Assembly (NCBI GenBank): GCA_013396755.1
Contig: VWZF01002195.1
Coordinates: forward strand, 1,738,234-1,802,233
DNA from: Sclerurus mexicanus
Lineage: Eukaryota; Chordata; Aves; Passeriformes; Furnariidae
Direction of reading: 5' to 3'
DNA length: 64,000 bases
Shown one piece after another: positions 13,878-27,290 of the stretch. The notes under the pieces were generated by a model that searched no databases, had not been told where the DNA came from, and was given only the letters and a program-made list of their open reading frames with translations. Numbering within the stretch: position 1 is the stretch's first letter; each line of letters starts with the position of its first letter. Made by a program: the position numbers and the translations under genes.

Positions 13878-13925
13878 AGTGGTTACTTCTCAGCATGTCC
13901 ATAAGTGGTTACTTTTCAGCATGTC
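13878..13925. repeat. Two-copy 26-bp tandem duplication
   Basis: The motif AGTGGTTACTTCTCAGCATG recurs 26 bp downstream with one C/T difference visible. It looks like a local replication-slippage duplication. No function is suggested. Confidence 0.85.
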
Positions 13926-14450
13926 TTTCCTTGGTTGAACAAAAGCTGTCTGTCAATGACATCAACATTTTCTCTCTCTCATTTTTGTAAAGGTCATAGT
14001 TTTATATTCTATTCTCTCTTGGTCTATAGTATTCTGCATGTTTTTAACATGTTGTGTTTAAAACTTAACGTTCTACTTCCTGAAGTCTGTTGCAAAAGTA
14101 AGCAGAACTAAGAAATCATCTCTGTTGTCTCTCAGTGTTGTTTATTGATCCCTTCCAAGATGGGAGACAGGCACTGCCTCTCCCATTCCAACAGTCATTG
14201 ATTTTTTCCAAGATTACATTTACAATTAAAATTAATTATTAATAAAATATTGGATTTTATAGGACTTAGGGCATTTGAGTCCTCCTTAAAAATGTTAAAT
14301 AAGTACTACATCTTTATAAATATGTCTTTTCAATATGCCTATAACCACTCCATTGGAGTGTGGTTCATCTCTATTACAATTTCCTATTGAAGCCGTACAA
14401 ACCATATAAACATGCTTATCAGGTTTTAAGCCAGGATGCTACATTCCTGG
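13926..14450. other. AT-rich DNA, no feature recognised
   Basis: Nothing was identified beyond short A/T runs. Confidence 0.5.
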
Positions 14451-14496
14451 TTTTCTATGGCAGTTACTGCCTCACAGAGGCAGTAACTCATAGAGG
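14451..14496. repeat. Short inverted repeat (hairpin)
   Basis: AGTTACTGCCTC (14462-14473) and its exact reverse complement GAGGCAGTAACT (14477-14488) flank a 3-base loop. After a 2-base bulge, pairing continues with CTATG (14455-14459) against CATAG (14489-14493), giving about 17 Watson-Crick pairs. It is too short and too tight-looped for a typical pre-miRNA. It could be a small slippage-generated palindrome. Confidence 0.8.
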
Positions 14497-15032
14497 TGAT
14501 TAGGTCTGAGAACATGCTTTGATACAAATGTCTGACAAGATGTTTATTCTTTTATCACCTTGTTACATGTTGAGTGCTTACAGATCATTCAGTATTTTCC
14601 CTGGTATATTTATAGGATTCAGGATTAATATATATATATGTTCACTTCTGTTCACAAAGTTTTCCTTTGTGAGGAAATTACACTCATCTATGTTCTCTTG
14701 TCCCATGGGAGTTCTTAAAGATAATTGCTAATGGGTTAGAAATTGATTTACACGTTTCTTAAGTACTTTAGTGCAGTCTCTTGCAACTTGTGGCCTGTGG
14801 ACTATTTGAGGTCCATAAGACACCAGATAGTAGTTACTTCTTTATTTATTTTTTAGACAGAATAGACTTCGAAACAGAAAAACATGGGAAAGAAGAAAAA
14901 GTTTACAAAAGNGAAATAAGACATAAACAGCCAAAATTTGTGGCTGTTATTTATCATTATTTGAATGTAGATGCAAAATGTAGTGGCAATATTGTGGAAA
15001 ATGTGCTACGAATGTCTTTTTCAGATATATTT
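14497..15032. other. AT-rich DNA with one ambiguous base
   Basis: An ambiguous base (N) lies at 14912. The run open across it (about 14781-15098) has no recognisable product. Nothing else was identified. Confidence 0.5.
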
Positions 15033-15060
15033 GGTGGGAAGGGGAGGGGAGGGGAAAGGA
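15033..15060 (+). other. G-rich tract, possible G-quadruplex
   Basis: Four G runs (GGG, GGGG, GGGG, GGGG) are separated by one or two A residues between 15036 and 15054. That meets the usual sequence rule for a G-quadruplex. It stands out in an AT-rich setting. No promoter or gene is visible next to it. Confidence 0.6.
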
Positions 15061-18000
15061 AATGTCTTACAACTATGCATAGTATTTTTTTTTTTTGACA
15101 GTAATTTACAGGAGTGGAAACCATAGCTGAAAAAGTTTACTTATATCAATAGCCAAGTTGCTAGTGTATAGCTCCTGTATTTTCTCAGCACAGTAAATCA
15201 CTTCATCTGATTAAATCTAGGAGTTCTGAAATGAAGCAGTAGTTGAAATGGTACATTTTCAAAACTTTAAGATTGTAGGGCAAATAATTTACCACATAAA
15301 ACAACATTAAAAATCTGTCAGTCATTTATTCATCTCCCAACTCTCTTTATGGTGTGTGGTGGGATTAGATAATTTTCCTTTCAGAGATAAATACATATCT
15401 TCAGGTAGTTAGGCTGACAGAGGAAAAGGTGCAAGAGGGTAGGATACTGAGGAAAGTGTCACCATTCCTCTCTCTGCCTACTTGGCCAGAATTCAAATGT
15501 AAGAAGAAGAATAAAAAAAAAATAAAAAATGCACACTACTACTCAGCTGAGAGAGAGCAGAGGCAAATGTAGAAGAGCACTTTTAATTTTCTTTGCTTTG
15601 TTCTCATTATTAATATATTTGCATCAAAGGGAAATCTTCTTAGGAGTTTATGCTTAATCCCTCTATGCTTTTTCTCTAAAAATATCTTTAAGATTTCAGT
15701 TTCTCCATCAGACTTCTGCTAATATGAAATACATGAACAGTTAATTTAGCTGTCAGTGGAATAATTTCATTACTTTTGCTCTTCTGCCCCTTTTCACAGC
15801 TATTGAAGGCTCTAGGAAAAAATCCAAAAACATCTCTCTAAAGAGTCTGTATGTTCTGTTGAACTTTTAAAGGACAATGAGTTATATAATACAAGTATAT
15901 GAAATGCCGTACAGCATATTGACCATCCTGAAGTGAGAAGTGATGCTGTGCACTCCAACAGCTATGAAAAAAGATAGATTTTATGTACCTAACTGCAAAA
16001 TAGCAAAACAACTCTAATTAACAGATGTCTACATTTTCCATGGTGTATTCTTACTTGAATAACAATTTTCCAAATACGGGTAATAACAATTTAGTTTAAG
16101 AACATATCCAGAACATATCTGGATGCTGTGTGTTTTGATGATCCATATTCTATACAAGAGTTCTCAAGTCACTTGAAGATACTGTTTCAGTACACAAGTA
16201 ATTCTGCTTAATACGCAGTTAAGCAATTACGGTGACTTGAACCAACTTAGTGATAATTGACTTTCATATAGTGGCTTGGATGTTAAATGAAGATGAAAAT
16301 CCTGTTTGACGTTTCTCTTTAGTCTGAGAAAGTTTAAACTTAAAACGTTACAAAAGGGTGAACTAGTCATTATGTCATAGGTTTAGATAGGGAAGAAAAT
16401 CTTCTTCACCTGTACCACTTCTCATTGTGAAGAAAGAATACAAGTTTCATTGAAGAAAAGAAGGAAAAATGATGCAATGTGAACTTGTACTAGTTTAGTC
16501 AGTCAGCAAGAAATAGGATTTCTCTGTTTTAAGTATTTACTTCATGAAGTATGTATATGTTTTGTATTTCATAGACCTCTTAATCACTTTGATACCAGGA
16601 TCATTCTGGGATATAGATCAAGGGGAGCTCGAGCTTCCTGGATAGAGAAGATGTTTGTTTTTTTAATTACAGCTGAGAGAAGATTGGATGTCTGCTCTGT
16701 GTCTTCAATGAAGAGAAACTTTGCATCAGACTGGTATTATTTTTCGGACTGCCTTAAGTTTAGGAAACAAAAAATTAGAAGTGCTCAAATTTGATGCTCA
16801 AATTTCTGGGACAGAGTTGTCTTTTTTGTGTGTGTTTATGCATCATCTTAGATAGTAAGAAGCCAGTCAATCTTTTAGAGACTACAGGACTAGTTCATTA
16901 CAGATTCTTCCATATAGTTGTATGACTGTCTTTATTTCTTTCTCATCCAACAAGAACAGTCAAAGCATAATTTTGCTGGACTATGTAGGCAAAAAAACCC
17001 CTCCAAACAACAACAACAACAAAAACCCAGAAATGGCTGACAACTTGTCATAAAATGCATCATACCGGAGAATGGATATGTGAAAGAAACATAAACTTAA
17101 CCAAAGAGAAGTAGCAATACACACCTTGAAAAAATTCACCAGGGAAGTTGATTCTATAATAGCATTTTTTTCCCATCAAATCCTCTGAAGGATGGCATAG
17201 AAGAGATGAATGAAAAGCACAATAAAATCATTGACTGTGACCTACTGTTGGCTTTTCCAAGCATTATTTCCATAGCATTGTGTTGATATGAGGGAAAACA
17301 AACACAATTACTATAATTTTCTCTGTGTTGATTTGAAAGGTTTGGAATTCTGAAGGCAGTTACGTGGTTGTCTCTTTAATGTGTAAATTTATCCCTCATG
17401 TCTTGGAAAGTCTAATGTTACTAAAAAATTATAAAGCAAAAACATTGTGTTGAAAACATTTGGTCTTTTACTTATTAGCATGTACATATATTTAAAAAAA
17501 AAGCCCACTCATTGAAGGTGAGCATACTGTTTCATTAACTGAAATTTTCATATCTATCCTTCCCTGAGATCTAAAATATTGCATGTTAAAATTTGGTTTC
17601 TTAGTGATGATCTCCTGTTGAGGGCAGTCTCTACATATGCAAGGTAATTAAAAGCTTCTGTTGCAGCAAGATAGGTCTTAATCCTCTTACTTGTGTATGT
17701 GGCCCCATTGACTGGGACCTGACTGTTTCTTCACTTTCACAGAAGGCAAGTGAGATGGTTCAGGATGTGTAAGTTGCATATTAAATTACCCACAGCTGTG
17801 CTGTGTGTAATTCCACAAGAAGAAAAATGGCAAAATTTCTTTTTTCTCATTATATTTGACATATTTCTGATCATTCCATATTCAAGACAAAAGAGAAATG
17901 ATCCAGGAAAATAAATTAGACAGACATTAAGAGGTTCAAAAAATTTTTACACAATAATGTTTGAGCTGTTTATCTTTTGGAAACAGGTTATATTAAGCTA

Positions 18001-18999
18001 TGTGTTACCTGTACATATATTAGATAACAATATACTGAAGCAGTTACACAAGTGCTCCTATTTAGATTATCATACAACAGCTAAGCAAAATATATTCAAT
18101 GGCTACTGACAAAATTGAGAAATATCTAATTAGCCTAATTAGGGAAACCTGGCAATCTCTGAAATTTTGAACACCTGACACCTGTTGCAAAATAAACTGG
18201 TTGAATCCTTAAAACTCTTTCAGCAGTGAAAAAGGATGTGGTGAAACCAAACTGAAGTGTGCAAGACAACTACATCTATGGGCTGTTCCCTGTATCTCTG
18301 TATGAGATTCAGTAGATACAAAAAAATCAGCAGAATTAAAACAACTTATAAGTTAACAAAGTTTCTGGTAGTGTGTGTGCTTTCCAGAGAATAGTCAATA
18401 CTGCTACCTGCCTCAAAAGTCATACACATCAAGTGAAGATACAAATGCATCACCTTCCAGACTCCTATGAATGTGCTTGATGTGATGAACAGTGAGATTT
18501 TACAAAGAAAATTGCAAACTAAAACCTAGTCAGGCTGTTGACAGCAGAATGTCACATTAACTTCAGAAAAAAACTACACTCCAGTGAGAAACTTGCAAAA
18601 CAGTCACAGTGATACCTGAAAACACAGCAAAACCACAGAGGGTAAAACAAATTTGAAATTGTAATGTTATTTGGTGAATATTTCATGAAATGTAAAAGAA
18701 AAAAAAAATCAAGACAGTCCACAATACAGTAAAGTAAGATTGTTTTGATTTCTTGTATTTTAGTTAGTTATAGTGTGGAGTACATGCAGGATATATGTCA
18801 TTAATAATCACTGCAGGCTTTTAAAGGTACACACACATATAATGATAGATACCAGAGAACAAGTGGGTCTCTTGTGAAGAGTTGGAGACCGTCCTTACAG
18901 AAGGTCTGTAAGTCATGCTTGGCCAGTTGTTCATGCTAAGATTTAGTTGGATCCTACTGGACTTTTGTATAAAGTGCTTCCTCTTCTTGTGCATCAGCA
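15061..18999. other. AT-rich DNA, no gene recognised
   Basis: No family resemblance was found in any open frame. A short (CAA)n run lies at about 17004-17025, and T/A runs are frequent. No recognisable repeat family was seen. Confidence 0.5.
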
Positions 19000-19128
19000 C
19001 ACAGGATTTGACCTCATCCTACTCAGAAGCACCTGTAAGGACCTATCAGGCACAAAGGGTTGTATCAAAGGCTCATGACCCATCACTAGTGGTGTTCTAC
19101 AGCGCTCGACTTTAGTGAGCTGTCAGTA
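19000..19128 (+). mobile_element. Weak CR1 LINE RT fragment, sense
   Basis: The block 'CATCACTAGTGGTGTTCTACAGCGCTCGACTTTAG' around 19082-19116 matches the CR1 coding block for the conserved SGVPQGSxLGP motif just upstream of the RT catalytic site, in diverged form. The clearer copy at 38283-38520 carries the same block. Flanks are too decayed to set boundaries. Confidence 0.45.
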
Positions 19129-21726
19129 TTGCTGAAAGGACTTTAAAACCTGAATCAGACCTAACTCTAAAAACTGATCTTTCATGGTGTGAAGAAACTT
19201 TTCTTCACTGTGCCAACCAGAATAAACTGTCATGATACAGATTTTCCTCAAAATTTATAGGGTGTACAAAGTTACCATTTTGTAACATCATCTCTTCATC
19301 TATATGACTGTTAAAGGGAAGATTCTGCTACCCCTACATTAGCAGCTGCTTTTTACTATATTTAGTCTCAATGGAGTCATTCTACAGTAATTTATTCATT
19401 GAAGATAATAGCCAAAAGTGACTATCTGACTATTTCCCTCCCTTTGAGAAATCTTTTGCAGGTGAGTGTTGAAGCATATATGTCAACGAATTAAGCAATT
19501 TCATATTCAGTATCATCAGTCTGGTATCTTTCATGAAAAATAAATCCACTCAGAATAAAAAAGTTATGTTCTTTGTGACATCATAAGGATCTCAAGTCTC
19601 TTCTGTAAAATTGTCATGCTTCAGCAAAATGTTTATAATATTTATATTGTCAAGGAACATTCTTCCCTTTCTTTCTCTGAACTTGTCCAAAAGGCAAGAA
19701 TTTTAATGCAATAACTGTACAGCAAACACAAGTAATGTTACAAACTTAGTAAGAAATAATGCACAATATCTTTTTCATGCTAATTATAAGCGTGGAGACA
19801 AAACTGAGTATAGACACATACAATATTTAACTATCTATTATTCTTCAACAACACATTATTCTTGTTTTGTATTCACATATATGTATTAATGACACTAAAA
19901 ATAAAATTTTCCTTTTGACTTATGAAGATTATGTAATATAAGCTGCCACAACAGAACTTATGTATACACATAAGAGTTTTTTAAAGTAAAAATTTTTATA
20001 TTTCTATATTTAATTCCCCAAAATTTGGGCCATCTTCTCATGATATGCAGATCTGAAACATAAAATGATCTGATTAAAGTTATAAGTTCTAAAAGTAAAA
20101 ATAAGTAGTAAAAAGTAGTTAAAGTACAGTTCACAGAAGTTAAAAATAATTTTAAGCTTTGAGGATTAATGAGCTCTACTTGTTTAAGCTTTCAGCTGTA
20201 GATCACTCATTTTTAACCTAGTTTAGCAGTGTCCAGTGCCTCAAATTTGTTACCCTTTGAAGGTTATTTGGCAATTCAGTAGAAGCTATCTATTAGATAG
20301 TTTCCTACAGAAAAATGTCCACATGAAGAAAATAAGACCAGTGAAAAGAAACCTTGTTATGAACATCAGCTAAGGCCATTGAATACAAAAGCATGAAGAT
20401 CATTAAGGGAATGTTTACCTTGCTGAGATTAAATCCCTCAAAGGGTTCATAGAGAGGAGAAAGGAAAGAGGTAAGATGGAGAAAAAGAGAAGGAAATATT
20501 CCATAAAATACAGCTTCAGAAAGAAACCTTCCCCAGAATAAGTTTAGCAACATAAGAAAACATTTGTAATTAAAACATAGAAGAAATACTATATATGAAG
20601 CTACTGTAAGTACCATGAGATACCCTGATTTGCTTAGACCAGGCAGATAGTTTCCAGAATGTCTCTACCAGCACACTCTAAGTAAAGTGCAGAGATGTTC
20701 TGCTTTTTGTTACTGATATTGCCATGACAAAGAAAGCTTATTCTCTTCTGAAAGCTAGAAGAATTAATATCTGGACTTGTTCTGAAAGGAATATAGTACT
20801 TTCTTTTAAGTAACACCTGTGACAAGTCTTCTCTCCCTTGAACTTAAACTTATAACACAGAGTGAAAAAAGCAATGCCCTGCTACTTCCCGTACTATGAA
20901 GTGTTAATGAAAAGCCTACAGAGCTCTTGTGCTTAAGGCCAGTTCCAAATTACTCAGTGGTTTCCAACCAGCCTCCTGGTATTACTGTGATTAGATTTAA
21001 GAGTATTGAACTCATGTGGGTAGAAAAAAACGTGTCTCTATTGCTGATGTTGTGTGCTTCATGCAGAACTGAGGGATCCTAAGGGCCATTAACTTCAGCA
21101 AAATAAACAAAACTCTATCAGACAAACACATTCAAAGAAAGAAAAGGAGCAAATATTTTAGAAACTGGTTTTCTCAGAGGAATGGAGGTGGGAGGATTCT
21201 TTATGCTAGTCTGGCTTTCAATTTGTGCCAGTGCACTGAAAATTATTCAGAACATTCTATTTGTCTTCTAACTGATACACAGAGGAAAGATTGGAGCAAC
21301 ATGTTCTTTCTAAACAGTGGATAAAGAAGCACTTCATGATTGGCAGATTCTAGAGGATATTAGCACATGCTTATCTGAAACCAAATATCTATTCTTCCAA
21401 GGATGAAATACTTTCAGGGGTCTCTTCCAAGGCTGTCTCTCTTTCTTCTTCCTTGTCGAGTCCTGCATAAGTTCTTGACAGAAAATGCAGTAATTCAAAG
21501 CTATTCACCAATGCCACTTCTGTTCTTCTCAATTCCTTCCTGTGTGTCCCATTCCTTCTCATATTATTTCATCAGTATGTAGGTTTGACTTATCCCTCCT
21601 TTCTGTTCATTCCCGGTTTCTAAAAGAAGGGGTTATATTTTTAATTATCATCCTCTTTCAAGTGCACTTTTTTTTCAAGTAGATGTCATTCAGCCATTGA
21701 ACCAGAAACCCTTGTTGTCCTTATTT
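19129..21726. other. AT-rich DNA, no gene recognised
   Basis: A minus-strand open frame of 103 codons (20305-20616) is rich in Phe and Leu, as expected from translating T-rich DNA. It shows no family features. No repeat family was recognised. Confidence 0.5.
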
Positions 21727-21900
21727 AAAAAAAGGAAAACCAAAACAAACAAAAAAACTCAAAAACCCCACCAAAACCAAACAAAACAAAAAACCCCAAC
21801 AAAATAAAAACCCAACCAACCAGCCAACCAACAAATCAAAAAAACCTCAAAAACCAAAAAAACCCCAAAAAAACCCCAATCACAAACCCCAAAAACCCCT
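21727..21900 (+). repeat. C/A-only low-complexity tract
   Basis: About 170 bp made almost entirely of A and C on the plus strand, in irregular units such as CAAAA, CCAAAA, CCAACC and AAAACCCC. It is not a clean microsatellite. Similar but shorter tracts occur at 55389-55433 (same strand sense) and, as G/T, at about 25569-25617 and 35655-35775. Confidence 0.85.
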
Positions 21901-24900
21901 CTCTTTCCATTATGGACTGAGAGTCTTTATTTGATCTTTAAAACCTCTTCATAGGGCTGAAAAAAGGCAGAAATCTGAGATATAGGTCTGGAACATTTCT
22001 ATGTTGCAATAAACAGCTGGATACATGGGAAAAAAAATAAGAATTTTGAGTCAGAAATTAAAAATACTAGACAGAATTTTCCTTCTAGCTCCCAGCAAAT
22101 TTCTGCAGAAAAGAGTGTATGAATAAGATCTTGTAGTCTTAGTCACTTTGTGGTACCTATTCTATATTTGTAATATCTATACTACATTTTTAAGCTGTTG
22201 GTTTTGTGGGCTATAGAAAAAAACCCAGCAAATTTCTGCAATAATGACTAATTTCTAAAATTCATTAAATGTTTTCCCTGTTGTGTTTTTTTTTTTTCAT
22301 AACATATTTGATCTATGTGCTCTTTGAGTTACAGTTTACATTACAAGATAGAGAGGAATCTCATGAATGAATGGCTTGGATTTCAGTTTCCTCTACAGAC
22401 TGACGGTGCCTCCTTACTGAGAGTCACAGTTTCACATAGGTAATTTTGTCTTAACTCATGATATCTTTCCAGCACTGGCTCTGACAATACAGTCTCATGC
22501 TCAGCCAATTTGTTTCTGGGTATTCCTCCTTACATTCAGGCAGCATTCACCTGTAATCAGTATCAGGATCCTTTTGCTCTGGAATCAAACTTAGGATGCA
22601 ACACAGTTCTGCAATTGTTGACCTTGAGTTACTGACACCAAATTACAACATGATAATCCTACTTTTCCATTTTCTTCCTTTCAGTGGTTCCAGTTATGCT
22701 CATCTGAATCTTTGCAGAAAAGACACAAATGACAAAAGGTGCTGCTTCTCTCAATAAAATATAATGATCTCACTGGATTTTGATGATGCCATGTCATGTA
22801 TCTGTAAGTTCTGCTGTCTACCCAAGAGACTGATCTTTACATAGCTACATGTTACTGACATGTTATAGGCCAATGACTCGTTGACTATGTCTTTTGTTGT
22901 TGAATCAATTCATTCAGTAACACTGTCTTAGAAATTCTTCTGAAAAAGAGCATGCTGTGAGAAAGAGGAATAAGAAGTTTCTTTCAAACTGGAGTCTTTA
23001 GAGCAATTAACCTGAAGTCTGGGGTTGTTCAGACTCAATAAAGAGCAGAGCACGCACTTGTTATCTAATCTACCTGTGACCTCAGTGCATGTTGGGCATT
23101 GGAAGTCTAGGATACTTTTTCTTGGACCTGCATGCAGGAAATAGACTAAATATAAAGTGATTTACAAATGGAATCTTAATTGTGGTCTTAATTTATGCCA
23201 AAAGTAAGTATGAAGGAAACTAAATTGAATAATATTCTTCTTTTGCTAAATTTTCTGAGATTCCAGTTTTGAAATTTTAACAAATTCTGAAACGAAACCT
23301 TCCGGAAAGCAGATGCCAAACCAGTTTGGTAGCTATGGCTTATTTCTAGAAGAACCATGTTTATGTTTATAGTAAGAGTCAAACAGAACAGAAAATTGAG
23401 CTTCAATCTCTTGCAAAGTTAGCAAATATACTTAGCACCATGCTGTTACTCTCTGTGAGTGTGATAGATAATAGTGCACAGACAGCTGTGTGAGCAAAAA
23501 TCTGCCATTAAACTATGACACCTCCCCCAGAAATTCAGAAGTTCATTAAAATATTTCTAATAGACATTAGTCATCCCTCTCTAAGGGATACTAGCTTTCT
23601 GGCAGTGAAGAGATATTAAAGATAGAACTTCCACACCAGACAAGCAATTAGGTGTGCAGACAGATCACCCAGCTTCTCATTTAGTCTTTAATTGATTTGA
23701 GGTTAATAGATATCTTGAAAAGGACCCAGTAACTGAGAGTAGTCTGAGCCTATCCAAGGATATGCAATTTTATTTATCTTCATGTAGTCACATCCCAGAT
23801 GAGTAGCAACAGTAATGCACAGAGTTTCTAGCTTGTGCTTTAAATCCTTGAAGGTTTGTAGCTTTGCATTTAGATATTAGTTTTCTATACATAATAATTT
23901 GGCAAACTACATGGTAAAGTTTCACTATAGGGAATAAAGTAAGAGTGTTCTGTGTTGTCTACTTATTCATCATATTTAGGGGACCAAAATAATAAGAAGT
24001 TGAAGAATACACTCTTAAAAGGAATGAGTTTGACCTCATGATGATACAAAAGGGTAGCAATAGCTATTCTGAATTGATGCTACTTATTATTTTGCATTTA
24101 AATTTTCTTAAGTGCAGTTTCTACATTTTTTTCATATTCCTAGGAGTACTTTTTTTTTTCCCAAATGCTTCATGTCCTGTCAAAGCAAGGGTAACACCAT
24201 ACAATGTTATTTTAAAACACAGTGCAGGTTTCTAACATAGCTTTTACAAAATGTTAAATGGCAGCAGTCTTTGACAATTTCTTGGGCTAAAGGTTTCCCT
24301 TTCATAAGAAACCAGCTAGCTAACTGTGCCACCAACAATTTATCTGTATCTAGATTTATAAAACTTTTAACCTTGATGACAATTCTTTAAGTTTCATTTT
24401 AATGTGAATTAAGATTACTTCTATATTACATAAACACAATTTACCCAGACCTGCTTAGATATGGAATGTGTATGGAGAAATCTGATTTCAGAAAAAAACC
24501 TGTAGTAGTGGTGTGAGCCCTTTCCCAATAAATCAAAGAAACTGGAAAATTTTCTTTCACAAAAGGTTTTCCAACTGAAGATATACCACATAAGTAAAAG
24601 CTATGCCCACAACAATTTATTACTAGTTTCCAAGTAGTGATATTCCTCAATCTTTTTCACAGCTTTTCCTTATACAGCTGGAATTCAAAATGGTTCTTAA
24701 TACTTATTTGAGTGGATGGGCTCTTTCATCCACATGTTGTTGTCTTGAATATCTAAGCTGTTGTCTGGCTCCTTGATTTACCGTACTGGTATTTTTTACT
24801 GACTAGAAGATGCACATATAAGTGGAAATGTGTATGACATATAAAGTAAGACAAGTAATGACTTCTTTGTGCATTAAACTGAATCAGATATTCTGCAGTG

Positions 24901-25115
24901 AAAAACTGAAGGAAGGAAAGTGTCTAATAACATCCTTGCTTTCTGGAATGCTTTAATTAGGAATTGCATGGAGTAATGCCAGAGATTATTTAACAGTGAG
25001 TCTTTGCGCAATATCTGTAGATGACTTGTCCATAGTTGACAATATAACACAACTCAGCTGGACATTTATTTAAAGGGTGAAGTAAACCAAGTAAAATAAA
25101 AAAGAGTAATTTTAA
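21901..25115. other. AT-rich DNA, no gene recognised
   Basis: Open frames at 23188-23406, 24038-24235 and 24441-24650 are short and unrecognised. T runs occur near 22287 and 24150. No repeat family was identified. Confidence 0.5.
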
Positions 25116-26301
25116 GCTTTAGCAGAAGGTGTTTTATTTACTCTTTTCCTATTCTGCAAGAATTGGCTTTGGAAGATATCTGAGGAATTTTTTTTTTTTT
25201 CCTGTGAGCTGTGTTTTTTTTCATGCTTTCAATCACAGACACAAAAAAGAAAAAAAGTCCTTCCTTAAAGTTTATGTTGGAATTTCAATGAGCCATGTGT
25301 CAGATATCCGAAAACTTGTAATTACTCCCCATCAAACTATGTTCCTAGGATATCAATATTGTGGCCAAAGAAGTCAAATACCAAACCACTTTAATAAGTT
25401 TTTTCCTAATTTTTCAATTAAAAAAAAAGGTGCAACAGTTTAAGCATGTCTCTCTTTAAAACAATGTTGTTTCTCATGAGCTGGAGCAGTATTTATCTGC
25501 ACAGTACTCTGAAAAACGGGTATGAGTTGCAATCAGGTCCTCTTACAAGTAAGCAGGTAAGTCTTCTGTGTTTTTTTTTGGTGGGGTTTTTTGGTGGTTT
25601 TTGTTGGTTTTTTTTTCATGCTGAGGACCTGGAGGGATTTTGCTGTAGCTCATCCCTGATTGTTTACCAGATTTCCTCTTATTGCTGCCAATTTGGTCTG
25701 AATTTACCAGAGAATGCCTAGGGAAGCTACCATTGTTTCAGCATGTCAGTGGTTACCTCAGCATCCCATGCTAGGCTAGCTTATTAACAGAATCCTGCTA
25801 TCCTGAAGCCATATTACACTACATCTGTTACAGCTGGGCTCACTAGAATAGCCTTGCTGTTCTACTCATAAGGGTAGTCTCCCAGGGAAAAAAAAGTCTA
25901 TATACCTAGAATATTCTCAAACAAAACATCTGAGCATTTAGTTCCCTCCTGCCATTAATAAGTGTCGTAGCTAAGGCCAGATTTTAGACAGGTGGCAGTG
26001 TCTATACTATTGAACTGAAATATTTTCTGAATGGTACAAACCTGACATCTTAAACTAGATAGGTCACGACCTCCAAGACAGCTGAACTATTGGTACTGAT
26101 GTTAATTAGGCCTACTCTTAGATGAGATGGCTGGGTGTGATTTGGAGCCTGCAGCAAGCAGCCCAAAGGCAAGGACTTAGTTTAGCTGTCAGGGGCACAG
26201 GCTGTGATGTACCAGGTAACCTCAAGGTCAAATAATAGTTCCCTTTTGAGCACAGTAATAACCACATCAGGGTGACTATTACTCATTTCCTACTTTCATA
26301 T
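25116..26301. repeat. Duplicated block A, copy 1
   Basis: About 1186 bp that reappears at 27291-28476 with only two single-base differences noticed, both in the G/T-rich stretch: G versus T near 25570 and G versus T near 25607. The copy ends abruptly at 26301, where the second copy switches into the LTR. It contains no recognisable gene. The block has a donor-like GCAG|GTAAGT at about 25558, but no paired acceptor that I trust. Confidence 0.95.
25569..25617 (+). repeat. G/T-rich low-complexity tract
   Basis: Runs of T mixed with GG and GGGG, resembling the reverse complement of the C/A tract at 21727-21900. The copy at 27744-27792 differs from it by two substitutions, as expected for unstable homopolymers or sequencing error. 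Confidence 0.8.
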
Positions 26302-27289
26302 TTATGCATCTATTTAATAGACATAAATTTTCACAAGAAACTATGCTTCTATAGTCTCTAGTTAAAATTTTCACTAATTTTCAGTAGATAAGTTTAGGAC
26401 AAGCTGATCCATTACACAGTTACTAAACAGCTGAGCTAAAGAAACCACCCATGTATAAACTCTTTGTCTAAACAAAACTCTTTGTCTAAACAAAATGCAT
26501 TATAATTTGGATTAATTTTAGCCCCTGTTTTTGTGGGGTTTAAGTTAATTTCCTTGTGTTTTCAGTAAGCTATTATTATAAATGCATATGGTTAAAATGG
26601 ATCAGCTGAGGAATTTGTCTTCGTTGGAAGCCTAACTCTTACTTTTGAAAATGTTTCTTAGTGATTTGTCTTACAATCTTATTCTAAAAAGATTTTGGAT
26701 TTTCTGTAACTGAGTCATCAGTTTATTGGTGGTACTGCATTTAGATGCTATAGGAATTTTTAAATTCATATTTACAGTCCATAAAAAAAAATCTAGATGA
26801 TTACATCTATCTCTACTTGGTTATATGATAAAAAAGGGCAGAGAAGGTGATTCTCTCACATTCAGAGAATGCGATAGAAAAATAACTAATACAACTTTGA
26901 TAGGCCAGAAATAATGTAGATTTTACAAAGAAAATCAAATATTTACTCAGTTATAGTCAGTCACACTGAATCTAATCATATTTAGGATAAGAAATCAAAA
27001 TTTCCACCATTCAATATATCATTCCATCAACAGAAGCCACCATTATGTACTTTTCCAATGTTTTAATTTAAAAAGTATATGTAGGACCTGCTTTTCATAA
27101 GACCATGTTTTCTTTGTAGTCAGATAATAGCAATTGTACAACAATTGCTTCTTATAATCAAAACTAACACAACTCTGGACGCTTTAAATTACCCTAGTTA
27201 TTTTCCATTATCTTTCTCCATGTAGGCTTCTGCCCATTCACTCAGCACTTTTTATTAGATTCCTCTCTCCTCAAGTCTCTATCTGCTCC
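26302..27289. other. Unique segment absent from the second copy
   Basis: This 988-bp segment follows block A in the first contig and ends at the N at 27290. It has no counterpart in the middle contig, where block A is followed directly by the LTR. An 18-bp unit ACTCTTTGTCTAAACAAA is tandemly doubled at 26459-26494. No gene was seen. Confidence 0.8.
26459..26494. repeat. 18-bp perfect tandem duplication
   Basis: The unit ACTCTTTGTCTAAACAAA occurs twice head to tail, about 160 bp from the breakpoint that ends duplicated block A. Confidence 0.9.
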
Positions 27290-27290
27290 N
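27290..27290. other. Assembly join (single N)
   Basis: A single N separates CTATCTGCTCC from the first base of the second copy of block A. The sequence right of it jumps back to a position 2175 bp upstream, so this N most likely marks a contig join of unknown size and not one uncalled base. Confidence 0.85.

Noticed and set aside
25441..25562. Coding exon ending at the strong donor-like GCAG|GTAAGT
   Set aside because: No adequate acceptor or polypyrimidine tract precedes it, and the translated sequence is unrecognised. The signal occurs twice only because the block is duplicated in the assembly.
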